Source: Halomonas fontilapidosi (GTDB lineage Bacteria; Pseudomonadota; Gammaproteobacteria; Pseudomonadales; Halomonadaceae). From it: 64,000 bases of DNA. The notes beneath the pieces were generated by a model. The model did no database searches and was not told the origin of the DNA. It worked only from the letters and a program-made list of their open reading frames with translations. Both the position numbers and the translations under genes were made by a program. The stretch covers positions 62,001-126,000 of the forward strand of contig NZ_JACHXQ010000008.1 in NCBI RefSeq assembly GCF_014192285.1, written 5' to 3'. Below are positions 52,294-61,789 of the stretch, in pieces (position 1 is the stretch's first letter; each line of letters begins with the position of its first letter).

Positions 52294-53031
52294 CTATCCC
52301 CAGCCATCAACGATCAGCCGAATGCCCAGCAGGATCAGCAGGCACAGGATGATCATGAAGAAGCGCTCACCGCTCAGCCGCTTCTGTATGACCAGCCCCA
52401 GACGCACACCCAGCCAGGCCACCGGAATCAGCAGCAGCGCAATGCTGAGGTTTGCGACATTCAGCAGGCCGAGCATGCCGTAGGGCACCAGCTTGACCAG
52501 GTTGGTGGCAGCCAGGAAGACCACGGCGGTGCCCAGGAACTGCTCCTTGGAGAGCCGGCACTGCAGCAGGTAGAAGTTGAGCGGCGGCCCGCCGGCATGG
52601 GCGATGAAGCTGGTGAAGCCGGCGATCCCGCCACTCAGTCCACCGATCCAGCCGGGCATCACGCGACCTCTGAAGGGCTTGAACAACCCCCACAGGCCAA
52701 ACAGGATCGAGAATGCTCCCAGCAGCACCTTGAGCAGGTCATCATCGAAGAACCCGTATGTCAGGTAGCCGACGGCGACGCCCAGCACCGCCGGGGGGAA
52801 CATCAGCCACAGCAGCGAGCCGACACGATGTCGCCACCAGGCCCGCAGGCTGAAGACATCCATGACGATCAGCAGCGGCAGCATGACGGCCACCGCAAAG
52901 GTGGGGCTGGCCTTCAGCGAGATCAGCGGCACCGCCACGACCCCGACGCCTCCGGCGAATCCCGACTTCGAGATGCCGGTGATCAACACCGCCACGATCA
53001 TCAGGACAATGAACTGCCAGTCATACACCAT
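52294..53031 (-). CDS. TauE/SafE-family membrane permease
   Basis: A 245-residue protein with about seven or eight membrane helices in two similar halves; LITGISKSGFAGGVGVVAVPL and SGGIAGFTSFIAHAGGPPLNFYLL are the duplicated TauE/SafE (DUF81) motifs. Members export sulfite, sulfoacetate or other small organic anions. It lies between the operon terminator and the chimeric regulator gene, 80 bases before the latter, and may be co-transcribed with it. ATG 53031 is the first codon after the terminator region. Confidence 0.87.
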   Translation of the reverse strand: MVYDWQFIVLMIVAVLITGISKSGFAGGVGVVAVPLISLKASPTFAVAVMLPLLIVMDVFSLRAWWRHRVGSLLWLMFPPAVLGVAVGYLTYGFFDDDLLKVLLGAFSILFGLWGLFKPFRGRVMPGWIGGLSGGIAGFTSFIAHAGGPPLNFYLLQCRLSKEQFLGTAVVFLAATNLVKLVPYGMLGLLNVANLSIALLLIPVAWLGVRLGLVIQKRLSGERFFMIILCLLILLGIRLIVDGWG

Positions 53032-53060
53032 ATAACGCCTCGTGCGTTCCCGAAGAGAAC

Positions 53061-53086
53061 AAAAAAGGACCGTGCAAACACGGCCC
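53061..53086 (-). terminator. Rho-independent terminator of the catabolic operon
   Basis: On the minus strand GGGCCGTG, loop TTTG, CACGGTCC is followed at once by six T residues (plus strand 53061-53066). The stem has one G-U pair. It lies 67 bases after the RutE-like gene. Confidence 0.88.
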
Positions 53087-53153
53087 AAATCGGCGGAACC
53101 TGCAGTGTCCGGTTCCCGCTACGGCTGACCGAAGCGTCAGCCTTTCCGCCCTG

Positions 53154-53744
53154 TCAGAGGACCTGGCAGACCTCGTCGAACTCGAACCGATCCTGACGCG
53201 GGAAGAGCGCTGAGGCATCGCCGTAGCCCAGATTGCAGAGGAAGTTGCTCTTCACCTGGCCATCGGGGAAGAACTCCTCATCCACGGCGGCGTTGTTGAA
53301 GCCGGACATCGGCCCGGCACTCAGCCCCAAGGCGCGGGCGGCCAGGATGAAGTATCCCCCCTGGATGGAGCTGTTGCGGAAGGCCGTGGAGTTGATGAAG
53401 TCGGTCTTGCCCTCGAACAGCGACTTGGCATCCTTGTTGTGGGAGAACATGCGCGGCAGGTGCTGGTAGAACTCGGTGTCATAGCCCAGCACGGCCACCA
53501 CCGGTGACTTCATGGTCTTCTCCTGATTACCCGGCAGCAGGGCCGGCTTGAGCCGCTCCTTGGCGTCCTGGCTCTTCAGGAACAGCACCCGAAGCGGCTG
53601 GCAGTTCATGGAGGTGGGGCCAAAGTGCATCACCTGATAGAGCTCGCGGAGCGTGTCATCGCTCACGTCCTTGTCCAGCCAGACGTTATGCGTCCGGGCA
53701 GCGGTGAACAGGGTCTCGATGGCGTTCTGATCAATGGCAGTCAT
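53154..53744 (-). CDS. RutE/HadB-like nitroreductase-fold reductase
   Basis: A 196-residue FMN-binding protein of the nitroreductase fold, closest to E. coli RutE (malonic semialdehyde reductase). Shared patches: IETLFTAARTHN, LRELYQVMHFGPTS, AFRNSSIQGGYFILAARALGL and GPMSGFNNAAVDEEFF, and the NLGYGD end. RutE reduces malonic semialdehyde to 3-hydroxypropionate; in this operon it may reduce an aldehyde, quinone or nitro intermediate. It is the last gene before the terminator. GAGGTATATT precedes the ATG at 53744. Confidence 0.87.
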   Translation of the reverse strand: MTAIDQNAIETLFTAARTHNVWLDKDVSDDTLRELYQVMHFGPTSMNCQPLRVLFLKSQDAKERLKPALLPGNQEKTMKSPVVAVLGYDTEFYQHLPRMFSHNKDAKSLFEGKTDFINSTAFRNSSIQGGYFILAARALGLSAGPMSGFNNAAVDEEFFPDGQVKSNFLCNLGYGDASALFPRQDRFEFDEVCQVL

Positions 53745-53789
53745 ACTAATATACCTCTTTTGGGACAATGGGTTAGTGCGTGAGGACTG

Positions 53790-54650
53790 TCAGCTTGCCT
53801 TCAAGCCGAAGTCATATTTCAAGTGGCGATAGGGCGATGACATGGAGCGGCCATCCGGTGCCTCTCCCGGCGGCATCAGCCGGAAGTCCCTGACCAGGGA
53901 GTCCTTGACGCCAAAGACGGCATCGGAATCCAGGTAGGGATCATCCTCGGCGAAGATCTGGGTCACTAGGGTTTCACAGCCGTCGGCCATCAGCATGAAA
54001 TGCACGTGGGCCGGTCGATAGGGGTGGCGACCGGTCACCTCGAGCATCTTGCCGACGGGGCCGTCGGTGGGGATCGGATAGGGCGCCGGGGTCACGGTCC
54101 AGAAGGCATAGCGTCCCTGATCGTCGGTGGTGAACCGGGCCCGCAACGAGGCACTCTCGAGCTCCTTCTGGACGTCATAGAAGCCTTCGCTGTCCGATTG
54201 CCAGACGTCGACGACGACATTGGCCAGCGGTTCACCGCGCTCATCATGGACTCGCCCTTGGACGTAGAGCGGCTCACCCTCGACGTTCCAGTCGATCGAC
54301 GCGCCCTGGTCCGCCTGCGGCGGATCGGCGACGTAGAAGGGACCCAGCACCGTGCTCTCCGACACCATCGGGTCCGACGTCTGATGGTTGAGGGCGTCGA
54401 CCAGCATGGTCACCCCCAAGGTATCGGAGAGCAGGATGAATTCCTGGCGCTGGTCGTCGCACATCTGCCCGGTGCGCGTCAGGAAATCGATGGCCTGAGT
54501 CCATTCCTGCTCGGTGGGCTCGACCTCGCGCAGGAAGGCGTGCAGGTGGGTCACGAGGCTGTTCAGGATCGTCTTCAGTCGCTCGTCCTGACACCCGGAG
54601 AACTCTTCGATCACGGCGCCTGTGATGTTCTCTGCATTCAGGTTTCTCAT
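53790..54650 (-). CDS. Hydroxyquinol 1,2-dioxygenase-type intradiol dioxygenase
   Basis: A 286-residue non-haem Fe(III) dioxygenase. DFLTRTGQMCDDQRQEFILL and LSDTLGVTMLVDAL in the N-terminal domain are characteristic of hydroxyquinol 1,2-dioxygenases rather than CatA. Iron ligands: Tyr in SEGFYDVQ, Tyr in PAPYPIPTDGP, and the His pair in RPAHVHF. It would open hydroxyquinol (1,2,4-trihydroxybenzene) to maleylacetate, the substrate of the reductase encoded in the same operon. It starts four bases after the dehydrogenase-like gene. Confidence 0.9.
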   Translation of the reverse strand: MRNLNAENITGAVIEEFSGCQDERLKTILNSLVTHLHAFLREVEPTEQEWTQAIDFLTRTGQMCDDQRQEFILLSDTLGVTMLVDALNHQTSDPMVSESTVLGPFYVADPPQADQGASIDWNVEGEPLYVQGRVHDERGEPLANVVVDVWQSDSEGFYDVQKELESASLRARFTTDDQGRYAFWTVTPAPYPIPTDGPVGKMLEVTGRHPYRPAHVHFMLMADGCETLVTQIFAEDDPYLDSDAVFGVKDSLVRDFRLMPPGEAPDGRSMSSPYRHLKYDFGLKAS

Positions 54651-54654
54651 CTGG

Positions 54655-55557
54655 TCATTCCTTCTCGAAGGCCGGCAGCCCGGCGAGGCGCTCGGTGTGA
54701 TGGACGGTGGCGATGTAGTCGTCATCGCCGTGCCCCGTGCCGATCAGCGAGGTGTAGGCCTCGCGCATCTGGGCGGCGAGGGGCACCGGCACGCCGGCGC
54801 CATGGGCACAGCCGAGGATCAGGTCGAGATCCTTGGCCATCTGGGCGGCAGAGAACGTCGAGGTGAAGTCGCGCTCGCGCAGGGGCGGCACCTTGTACTG
54901 GACCATCGGCGAGCCCACCGCGCTGTCGGCGACCAGCTCGAGCATGTCGTCCCAGCCGATGTTGCCCTTGCGGGCCAGGGTCAGGGACTCGCCCAGCATC
55001 CCGGCGCTGACCGCGATCATCAGGTTAATCGCCAGCTTGGCGTAGCGCCCCTGCTCCTCCTCGCCCAGCCAGTACTGGGCCTTGGTGAAGCTCTGCATGA
55101 CCGGAACCGCGTCATCCAGCGCTTCTCGAGGACCGGAGACCATGGCCGACAGGGTGCCGGCCTCGGCGGCGACCGGGTTGCCCGACACCGGACTGCGCAG
55201 GTAGGCGATGCCACGCGCCTCGGCGGCACGGGCCACCTGCGCGGAGGCCTCGATGCTCACGGTGCTGGTCTCGATCAGCGTCGAGCCGGGCGCCATGTGC
55301 GCGATCAGGTCCCCGGCCTCCAGGCAGAGCCCCAGCAGGGCCCGGTCATCGGGAATCGAGACCAGCACCAGGGAACAGCCATCGACGGCACTGGCCAGGT
55401 CTTGATGGGCGACGATACCGGCCTGCTCGGCCAGGGCCAGGCGCTCGGCGCTGAGGTCGAACCCCTGCACGGCATGTCCCGCCGCGGCGATGCGGGCCGC
55501 CATGGGCAGGCCCAGCTTGCCCAGGCCCACCCAGGCCACCTTGCGTGTGGTTGTCAT
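54655..55557 (-). CDS. 3-hydroxyisobutyrate dehydrogenase-family NAD(P) oxidoreductase
   Basis: A 300-residue beta-hydroxyacid dehydrogenase. The N-terminal nucleotide-binding loop is GLGKLGLPMAARI; the catalytic Lys is in YAKLAINLM (about 170) within the helical C-terminal domain, and SPVSGNPVAAEAGTLSAMVSG is the substrate-side signature. It oxidises a beta-hydroxy acid or reduces the semialdehyde. Overlaps the amidohydrolase stop by ATGA. The substrate in this pathway is unknown. Confidence 0.9.
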   Translation of the reverse strand: MTTTRKVAWVGLGKLGLPMAARIAAAGHAVQGFDLSAERLALAEQAGIVAHQDLASAVDGCSLVLVSIPDDRALLGLCLEAGDLIAHMAPGSTLIETSTVSIEASAQVARAAEARGIAYLRSPVSGNPVAAEAGTLSAMVSGPREALDDAVPVMQSFTKAQYWLGEEEQGRYAKLAINLMIAVSAGMLGESLTLARKGNIGWDDMLELVADSAVGSPMVQYKVPPLRERDFTSTFSAAQMAKDLDLILGCAHGAGVPVPLAAQMREAYTSLIGTGHGDDDYIATVHHTERLAGLPAFEKE

Positions 55558-56921
55558 TGGGCTGTCTCCTCGTGTTGTTCGCGCTTCTGCAACTCGGCGT
55601 AAATGCGATGACCGGACGCCTCCAGCTCACGCAGGCCATCGGCGACATCGGCCAGCAACCGGCCGTGGCGCTTGTGAAACTCTCCCGCCACCATGACGCT
55701 GTCGACATTGGCGAGGCTCGCCTGCATGACGACACTCGACACCGGGTCACTGACCGGCTGCATGTTCAACAGGCTGCTGTCCAGCAACACGAGATCGGCC
55801 TGTTTGCCGGGCGTGAGGCTACCGATGCGGTCCTCGAGGCCAAGGGCGCGGGCGCCGTCGAGGGTGATCCACTCCAGTGCCTCGCGGGTGCGGATGGTGG
55901 AGGTAGCGGGGATGCTGCCCTGCTCGCGACGCGAGGCGTCGTTGTCGAGTGAGCGCTGCATGCCCAGTGCCATCCGCGCCACGCAGAACATGTCACCCGA
56001 GATCACCGATTCGAGGTCTACCCCCAGCGACACAACGCCGCCATGGCGACGGACATGCCCGGTGATCGGGAAACCGTGCCCCTGGGTCATCTCGTTCTCG
56101 GGGGCAATGGAGAAGGTCACGCCCTTGGCGCAGAAACGGGATAGCTGGCCATCATCCAGGCTCTGGCCGTGCACGATGTTGATGTCCGGCCCCAGCAGTC
56201 CGCGCTCCTCGATCACGTCCCAGCCACCGGGACTCACCGCCTCGCCGCCGCCCTGGTGCATGGAGGCCACCAGGCCGAACTCCTTGGCGAGCTCGAAGTC
56301 GTGCAGGGAGACGTCGAGGGTCGAGTAGTGAGGGCCGAGGATCGCCAGGCCCAGGGTCACGCGCCCCTCACGATCCCCGAGCGGTCCGGCGAGCAGCCGC
56401 TCGACCTCACCGCGGGGATGCGGGATCTCGCTGAAGTGGGGCTGGCCCGGCTTGGGATCCGGCTTGGGGGAGCCATGGAAGAACAGCGCCCGGATGCCCG
56501 CTTCCTGCAACCCCGTCACGGCCGCATCGGTATGCGCTGGGGTGGGGTTGTTATGGCACCAGTCCCCGAGCGTGGTGGTGCCGCAGTTGAGCTGGTTGAG
56601 CGCGCCCAGGCGGGTCGCGATATGGATGTCCTCGGGGGTGAATAGCGCGGCCAGACCACGGTGCACATGGCCGAAGTACTCCAGCAGTGTCCAGTTGGCG
56701 GCAACGCCGCGCAGGGCCGTCTGCCAGGTATGCATATGGGCATTGACAAGCCCCGGGATCAGGATGCCGCCGTGACAATCGATGACCTCGGCGCCTTCGG
56801 CAGACAGGTCATGCCCCACGGCCAGGATACGGTCGTCTTCCACCAGCACCTGGCCAGAGGTCAGGTCCCCGATGGCCGGGTCCAGGGTCAGCACGGTGGC
56901 ATTGGTCAGCAAGGTCTTCAT
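55554..56921 (-). CDS. TRZ/ATZ-like amidohydrolase (aminohydrolase)
   Basis: A 455-residue metal-dependent hydrolase of the cytosine deaminase / atrazine chlorohydrolase branch. Metal ligands: HxH in VNAHMHTW (about 62-64), His in ASMHQGGG, His in INIVHGQSL, and Asp in SLGVDLESV. The C-terminal composite beta domain resumes at SLTPGKQADLVLL. These enzymes remove amino, chloro or other groups from heteroaromatic rings or open cyclic amides, so deamination of an amino-substituted ring is plausible here. It overlaps both neighbours by ATGA. Confidence 0.88.
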   Translation of the reverse strand: MKTLLTNATVLTLDPAIGDLTSGQVLVEDDRILAVGHDLSAEGAEVIDCHGGILIPGLVNAHMHTWQTALRGVAANWTLLEYFGHVHRGLAALFTPEDIHIATRLGALNQLNCGTTTLGDWCHNNPTPAHTDAAVTGLQEAGIRALFFHGSPKPDPKPGQPHFSEIPHPRGEVERLLAGPLGDREGRVTLGLAILGPHYSTLDVSLHDFELAKEFGLVASMHQGGGEAVSPGGWDVIEERGLLGPDINIVHGQSLDDGQLSRFCAKGVTFSIAPENEMTQGHGFPITGHVRRHGGVVSLGVDLESVISGDMFCVARMALGMQRSLDNDASRREQGSIPATSTIRTREALEWITLDGARALGLEDRIGSLTPGKQADLVLLDSSLLNMQPVSDPVSSVVMQASLANVDSVMVAGEFHKRHGRLLADVADGLRELEASGHRIYAELQKREQHEETAQ

Positions 56922-57997
56922 GCGTCAAAGGCCTCCAGGGTCGTCGGGCGTCGGCCGGCATAGGCATCACGCAGCAAGCGATGGATGCCATCGGGCTCGA
57001 TGTCGCGGGGATTCCAGTAGGGATTGGCGGTGGCGATCTCGGTAGCCCGGTCGATGTCATCTTCATTCAGGCCGATGTCCCTCAGGGCGAGAGGCGCCCC
57101 CACGGCGCGGGCCAGGTCATAAAGCCCCGCGGCGGCATCTTCCGTGCCCAGCGCCCGGGCAATGCGGCTCATCGCCTCCGGGGCGGCCTCGGCGTTGTAG
57201 GCCACGGCATGCGGCAGGACGATGGTGTGGGTCTCGGCATGGGGCAGGTCGAAGGAGCCCCCCAGGGTGTGACAGAGCTTGTGATGCAGCGACATCCCCA
57301 CCGAGCCTAGGCAGGCGCCGCACAGCCAGGCGCCATAGAGGGCATCGGAGCGGGCGGTGGCGTCGGTGGGATTGCTGGCGATCGTCGGCAGGCTGCGAGC
57401 GAGTGCCGCGATGCCCTCCTCCGCCATCAGCGAGACAATCGGGTTGCGATCCTGGGCATAGAGGGCCTCCACGGCATGGGCGATGGCATTGAGACCACTG
57501 GTGCCCGACATGCCGACGGGCAGCCCGAGCGTGAGGTCGACGTCGTAGATGACTGTCTCGGGCAGCACCTCGAGGGTCCTCTGCGTCGTCTTAAGACCCT
57601 CCTTGGTCTCGCCGAGGATCGGCGTCATCTCAGAGCCGGCGTAGGTGGTGGGGATGACCAGCTGAGGCAGACCGGTGCGCAGGGCAATGGCCTTGCCGAG
57701 GCCGATGGTGGAACCGCCCCCGATGGCGACGACGCCATCGGCGCCCAGCGATGCCAGGACGCGCATCGCCTCCTCGGTGGTCTCTACCGGGGTATGCATC
57801 CTGGCCCCGGGGAAGATGTCGGCGCCTAGCTCGCCGAGCTGATCCAGGACCTGACGGGCCTGGCCTTCCTGCTCGGGCGTGGAAAGTACCAGCACCCGCT
57901 GGCAGCCCAGCGCCTGGACCTCTTCAGCCACCCGGGCCAGGGTTGCCTGGCCGAAGATGACCCGAGACGGCAGGCCATTGTAGGTGAATGGCATCAT
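56918..57997 (-). CDS. Maleylacetate reductase (iron alcohol dehydrogenase family)
   Basis: A 359-residue NAD(P)H enzyme that reduces maleylacetate to 3-oxoadipate. The nucleotide loop GGGSTIGLGKAIAL, TTYAGSEMTPI, and the metal-site block GMSLHHKLCHTLGGSFDLPH followed by AETHTIVLPH are specific to maleylacetate reductases within the family. AAGGAGGACAAC precedes the ATG at 57997; the next codon is also ATG. It lies 40 bases after the ABC ATPase gene and overlaps the amidohydrolase start. Confidence 0.93.
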   Translation of the reverse strand: MMPFTYNGLPSRVIFGQATLARVAEEVQALGCQRVLVLSTPEQEGQARQVLDQLGELGADIFPGARMHTPVETTEEAMRVLASLGADGVVAIGGGSTIGLGKAIALRTGLPQLVIPTTYAGSEMTPILGETKEGLKTTQRTLEVLPETVIYDVDLTLGLPVGMSGTSGLNAIAHAVEALYAQDRNPIVSLMAEEGIAALARSLPTIASNPTDATARSDALYGAWLCGACLGSVGMSLHHKLCHTLGGSFDLPHAETHTIVLPHAVAYNAEAAPEAMSRIARALGTEDAAAGLYDLARAVGAPLALRDIGLNEDDIDRATEIATANPYWNPRDIEPDGIHRLLRDAYAGRRPTTLEAFDA

Positions 57998-58037
57998 GAT
58001 GTTGTCCTCCTTGGTTGGGTGAGCCACACGGCGGGCA

Positions 58038-59612
58038 TCAGGCAACGGGCCGGTCAACCGGCGCATCGGCACTTGCCACAACCTGCCCGGTGATGGCTTG
58101 CACCAGCACATCCTCGGAGACGGCATCGCCATCGAACTCGGCGGTCACCCGCCCGTCGTACATCGCGACGATGCGATTGCTGACACCCAGCACCTCGGGC
58201 ATTTCTGACGAGATCACCAGCACCGCGTAGCCTGTTCGGGCCAATTCCTTGATCAGCGCATGGATCTCGGCCTTGGAGCCCACATCGATGCCGCGGGTCG
58301 GCTCATCCAGGATCAGCAGCTTGGGATGGGTATGCAGCCATTTGCCGATGACGATCTTCTGCTGGTTGCCGCCACTGAGGTTGCCGACCTTCTGGCGCCA
58401 GCTGGGCGTCTTGATCTTCATCGCCTGCTGATACTTGTCGTAGACGCGCTTCTCGGCAGCGGCCTTCATGAACCCCTTCGAGGAGACGGTGTTCAGGCCT
58501 GCGAGGGTCATGTTGTCGCGACAGTTCATGCCGAGAATCAGTCCCTGGTCCTTGCGATCCTCCGGCACCAGGGCGATCCCCTCGACCACGGCATCGTGGC
58601 TGGAACGAATCGACTCGACCTTGCCGTCGAGCAGGATCTCGCCTCCCGAAGGCTTACGCAGGCCGAAAATGGTCTCGGCGACCTCCGAACGCCCGGCCCC
58701 GACCAGACCGTACATGCCGACGATCTCACCCTTGCGGATAGTGAAGCTGACATCCTCGAAGACCCCATTGACCGTGAGGTTGCGCAACTCGAGCATGTTC
58801 TCGCCGAAATCCTTCGGCTTGCTGGCATGGTCGAGCTCGAGGCTGCGGCCAATCATCAGCTTGGTGACCTCGTCCTCGCTGGTGTCGGCGGTGTTCACCG
58901 TGCCGTTGTACTCGCCGTCCCTCAGCACAGAGATCCGCTGGGAGAGGTGGAAGATCTCGTCCATGCGGTGGGAGATATAGACGATGCCCACACCCTGCTC
59001 GCGCAGGGTATTGATGATGTCGTAGAGCACCGGCTTCTCGTGGTCGGTCAGCGACGCTGTCGGCTCATCGAAGACCACCACTTTCGGGGTAAACACCAGC
59101 GCCCGGGCAATCTCGACCATCTGCTTCTTGGCGATCGACAGATCGCTCACCATATCCTTCGAACTAAAAGAGCACTTCAGACGATCGAGAATCTCGGTGC
59201 TGTCTCGATGGAGAGTTTTCCAGTCGACGCGGTTGCCCCACTTCTTGGGCAGGCTGCCCAGGAAGATGTTCTCGGCTACCGACATCTCGGGCACCAGCGA
59301 CTGCTCCTGGTGGATCAGCACGATGCCGCTCTTCTTGGCCTGCTTGGGCGTCTCGAAGACCTTCTCTTCTCCCTCGAGCAGGATCTGGCCGCCGTTGGGC
59401 TTGTGCTTGCCGGCCAGTACCTTCATCAGCGTGGACTTGCCGGCCCCGTTTTCACCCAGCAAGGCATGGACTTCGCCCGCCCGGACATCGAAGCTGACCT
59501 TGTTGAGCGCGACCACGCCCGGGAACTTCTTGGTGATATTCACCAGAGAGAGAATGGGAATTTCTCCGCGACCGGGTGCGCCTGAGGCGTGTGCTGTAGC
59601 TGCATTATTCAT
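58038..59612 (-). CDS. Ribose-type ABC importer, duplicated ATPase (RbsA/MglA-like)
   Basis: A 524-residue cytoplasmic ATPase of two fused nucleotide-binding domains. Domain 1 has Walker A GENGAGKST, LSIAKKQMVEIARAL and VFDEPTASL; domain 2 has the degenerate P-loop GLVGAGRSEV usual for this family, LSGGNQQKIVIGKWL and ILDEPTRGIDVG. It energises uptake through the two permeases encoded upstream. Overlaps permease 2 by ATGA. Confidence 0.95.
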   Translation of the reverse strand: MNNAATAHASGAPGRGEIPILSLVNITKKFPGVVALNKVSFDVRAGEVHALLGENGAGKSTLMKVLAGKHKPNGGQILLEGEEKVFETPKQAKKSGIVLIHQEQSLVPEMSVAENIFLGSLPKKWGNRVDWKTLHRDSTEILDRLKCSFSSKDMVSDLSIAKKQMVEIARALVFTPKVVVFDEPTASLTDHEKPVLYDIINTLREQGVGIVYISHRMDEIFHLSQRISVLRDGEYNGTVNTADTSEDEVTKLMIGRSLELDHASKPKDFGENMLELRNLTVNGVFEDVSFTIRKGEIVGMYGLVGAGRSEVAETIFGLRKPSGGEILLDGKVESIRSSHDAVVEGIALVPEDRKDQGLILGMNCRDNMTLAGLNTVSSKGFMKAAAEKRVYDKYQQAMKIKTPSWRQKVGNLSGGNQQKIVIGKWLHTHPKLLILDEPTRGIDVGSKAEIHALIKELARTGYAVLVISSEMPEVLGVSNRIVAMYDGRVTAEFDGDAVSEDVLVQAITGQVVASADAPVDRPVA

Positions 59613-60568
59613 GCCTGCACCCCCTTGGAAGACTTGACGTTGATCTGCTGGTCGATGATCAGCACCGAGATCAGGATCACCCCGAGGATGACCAGCACGT
59701 AGAAGGCGGGCACCTGCATCATGTTCATGCCGTTGCGCAGGATACCGATGGCCAACACACCCCCCAGCGTGCCAGTGATGCTGCCGTACCCCCCGGTGAG
59801 CTTGGTGCCGCCGAGCACGACGGCGGTGATGGTCCAGAGCTCGTAATCTCGGCCGAGGTTGGGTGTCGAGGCACCCATCTGGGTCGCCAGCAGGACACCG
59901 GCCAGGGCCGCGAAGAAGCCGACGATCATGAAGTTGATCATCATGTTGCGGCCGATGCGGATGCCGGCATCCAGGGCCGCCTCGGGGTTGCCCCCCACGG
60001 CGAAAGTGTTGCGTCCATGGCCGGTCTTCTTGAGCACCAGGTGCATCACCAAGGTGCAGAGCAGGAAGATGATGGCCAGCACGGGAATAGGGCCGATCGT
60101 GCTGGCACCGAAGTCCGAGAAGGCGAAGTTGCTGGCATAGAAGGACTGCTCTTCGGTGTAGACGAAGATCAGCCCTCGTACCCCGATCATCGCCCCCAGG
60201 GTGACGATGAAGGCGTTGACCCCGGTCTTCCAGACGAGCAGGCCATTGAGGGCACCCAGCGCCACGCCCGTGGCGATGGCGGCCAGTACCGCCAAGGTCA
60301 GGCCGTAGTCCTGCAGGCCCACCGAGAGCGAGGCCGCCAGCCCCAGGGTCGCCCCCACGGAGAGATCGATGTTGCCGTTGATCATCACGTAGGTCATGCC
60401 GAGGGCGATCAACCCGATGGTGGAGGTCTGGACGAGGATGTTCGTCAGGTTGCCCAACGACAGGAAGTAGTCGGACATGACGCTGAAGAAGATGGTAATG
60501 GCGATGACAAAGACCCAGATTGGCTGGATGGCCGCACCGCCGCTCATGAAACGCTTCATATCGATCAT
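59609..60568 (-). CDS. Ribose-type ABC importer, permease 2 (RbsC-like)
   Basis: A 319-residue inner-membrane permease with about eight to ten helices; GMTYVMINGNIDLSVGATLG, NAFIVTLGAMIGVRGL and the EAA-like FAVGGNPEAALDAGIRIGR loop are RbsC-family marks. ATG 60568 follows AGGGTG; a GTG nine bases upstream is an alternative. The gap to permease 1 is short, and the two permeases may form a heterodimer. Confidence 0.93.
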   Translation of the reverse strand: MIDMKRFMSGGAAIQPIWVFVIAITIFFSVMSDYFLSLGNLTNILVQTSTIGLIALGMTYVMINGNIDLSVGATLGLAASLSVGLQDYGLTLAVLAAIATGVALGALNGLLVWKTGVNAFIVTLGAMIGVRGLIFVYTEEQSFYASNFAFSDFGASTIGPIPVLAIIFLLCTLVMHLVLKKTGHGRNTFAVGGNPEAALDAGIRIGRNMMINFMIVGFFAALAGVLLATQMGASTPNLGRDYELWTITAVVLGGTKLTGGYGSITGTLGGVLAIGILRNGMNMMQVPAFYVLVILGVILISVLIIDQQINVKSSKGVQA

Positions 60569-60581
60569 GGTGTTCACCCTG

Positions 60582-61592
60582 TTAGGAGTGGCGGGTCAGC
60601 AGACGCTTGCGCTTGTTGGCAAGGTCCAGCCATACCGCGAGGATGATGATGACCCAGGTCACAAGCCACTGGGTGTAGTAGGGGTAGCCCAGCAGCAGCA
60701 GGCCGTTCTGGATGAAGCCAAGGATCAACACCCCGATGACCGTCTTCCAGATGCTGCCGGCGCCGCCCAGCAGACTGGTGCCGCCAAGGATGATCCCGGC
60801 CAGCACGAGCAACTCGTACCCCTGCCCCACGTTGTTCTGGGAGCCCATCACGCGCGAGCCGAGCACCAGCGCGGCACAGGCCACGCAGAAGGCCGAGATC
60901 AGGTAAGTGCTGAACACGCACCAGTTCTTGCGAATGCCGGAATAGACGGCTGCCACGGGATTGCCGCCGATGGCGAAGATGCGTCGGCCATAGCCGGTAA
61001 AGGACATGACGACCTGCACGATGATGGCTAGCAGAGCGAAGAGCAGCACCGGTACCGCGATGCCCAGCAGATAGCCTCGACCGAATACGCCGAACCATGT
61101 CTCGCTCTGATTGGCGATGTCGACGTTCTGACCACCGCTGTAGATCAGCACCAGCCCCTGGATGGCCGAGAGCATCGCCAGGGTGACGATGAGCGAATTG
61201 AGCCGCATGAACCCCACCAGGAAACCGTTCACGGCACCCAGCAGCAGGGTCAGGGCGAACATCGCGAAGATGGCACCGGTCGGGCCGATCTTGTCATGCA
61301 GGTCCACCACCACGACGGTAGCGAACGACAGCATCGATCCCACCGACAGGTCGAGGTTGCCGCCGATGATCACCACGGTCACGCCGACCGCGATGATACC
61401 GATGATGGAGGCCTGTCGAACCACGGTCATGATGTTCGACTGGGAAAGAAACTGTTCGGAAAATAGCGAAAAAGCAAACATGCAGATCAGGAAGAACACC
61501 AGGATTCCCTGGGCCGAGAGGAAGTTCAGGAGACCGGCCTTGTGTGTCTTGCTGAGCATGAAGCCTTGCTTGGTCTGTTCTGCAGAAGCCAT
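60582..61592 (-). CDS. Ribose-type ABC importer, permease 1 (RbsC-like)
   Basis: A 336-residue permease of the same family, with VVIIGGNLDLSVGSMLSFA, NSLIVTLAMLSAIQGLVLIY and RIFAIGGNPVAAVYSGIRKN. AGGTGAG precedes the ATG at 61592. Two distinct permease genes rather than one suggest a heterodimeric channel. Confidence 0.93.
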   Translation of the reverse strand: MASAEQTKQGFMLSKTHKAGLLNFLSAQGILVFFLICMFAFSLFSEQFLSQSNIMTVVRQASIIGIIAVGVTVVIIGGNLDLSVGSMLSFATVVVVDLHDKIGPTGAIFAMFALTLLLGAVNGFLVGFMRLNSLIVTLAMLSAIQGLVLIYSGGQNVDIANQSETWFGVFGRGYLLGIAVPVLLFALLAIIVQVVMSFTGYGRRIFAIGGNPVAAVYSGIRKNWCVFSTYLISAFCVACAALVLGSRVMGSQNNVGQGYELLVLAGIILGGTSLLGGAGSIWKTVIGVLILGFIQNGLLLLGYPYYTQWLVTWVIIILAVWLDLANKRKRLLTRHS

Positions 61593-61749
61593 ATCACTCA
61601 CCTGTATGGGCGCAACCTTATGCCGAAGGTCACCGGGTGTCCGTGCAGTGGGCTGACGTTTCCGACGGTGCATCGATGCCGGAGAAAATGCAGGGCACTG
61701 CCGGCCCATCCATCAGGGCCAACGGACTGTCTTTGACGAAGCGCTAGGG

Positions 61750-61775
61750 CGCATGAGATCCAGAGACCTCATGCG
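61750..61775 (-). terminator. Hairpin between binding-protein and permease genes
   Basis: CGCATGAG (61750-61757) and CTCATGCG (61768-61775) pair perfectly with a 10-base loop, 15 bases after the stop of the binding-protein gene, without a T-run. Such intercistronic stems commonly keep the binding-protein mRNA more abundant than the permease part. Confidence 0.5.
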
Positions 61776-61789
61776 TCTCGGCGGGGCCT

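Noticed and set aside
53154..53744. Nitroaromatic-reducing nitroreductase
   Set aside because: The motifs match RutE specifically; a nitro substrate cannot be excluded but is not indicated.
53790..54650. Second catechol 1,2-dioxygenase
   Set aside because: The N-terminal signature and the linked maleylacetate reductase point to hydroxyquinol instead.
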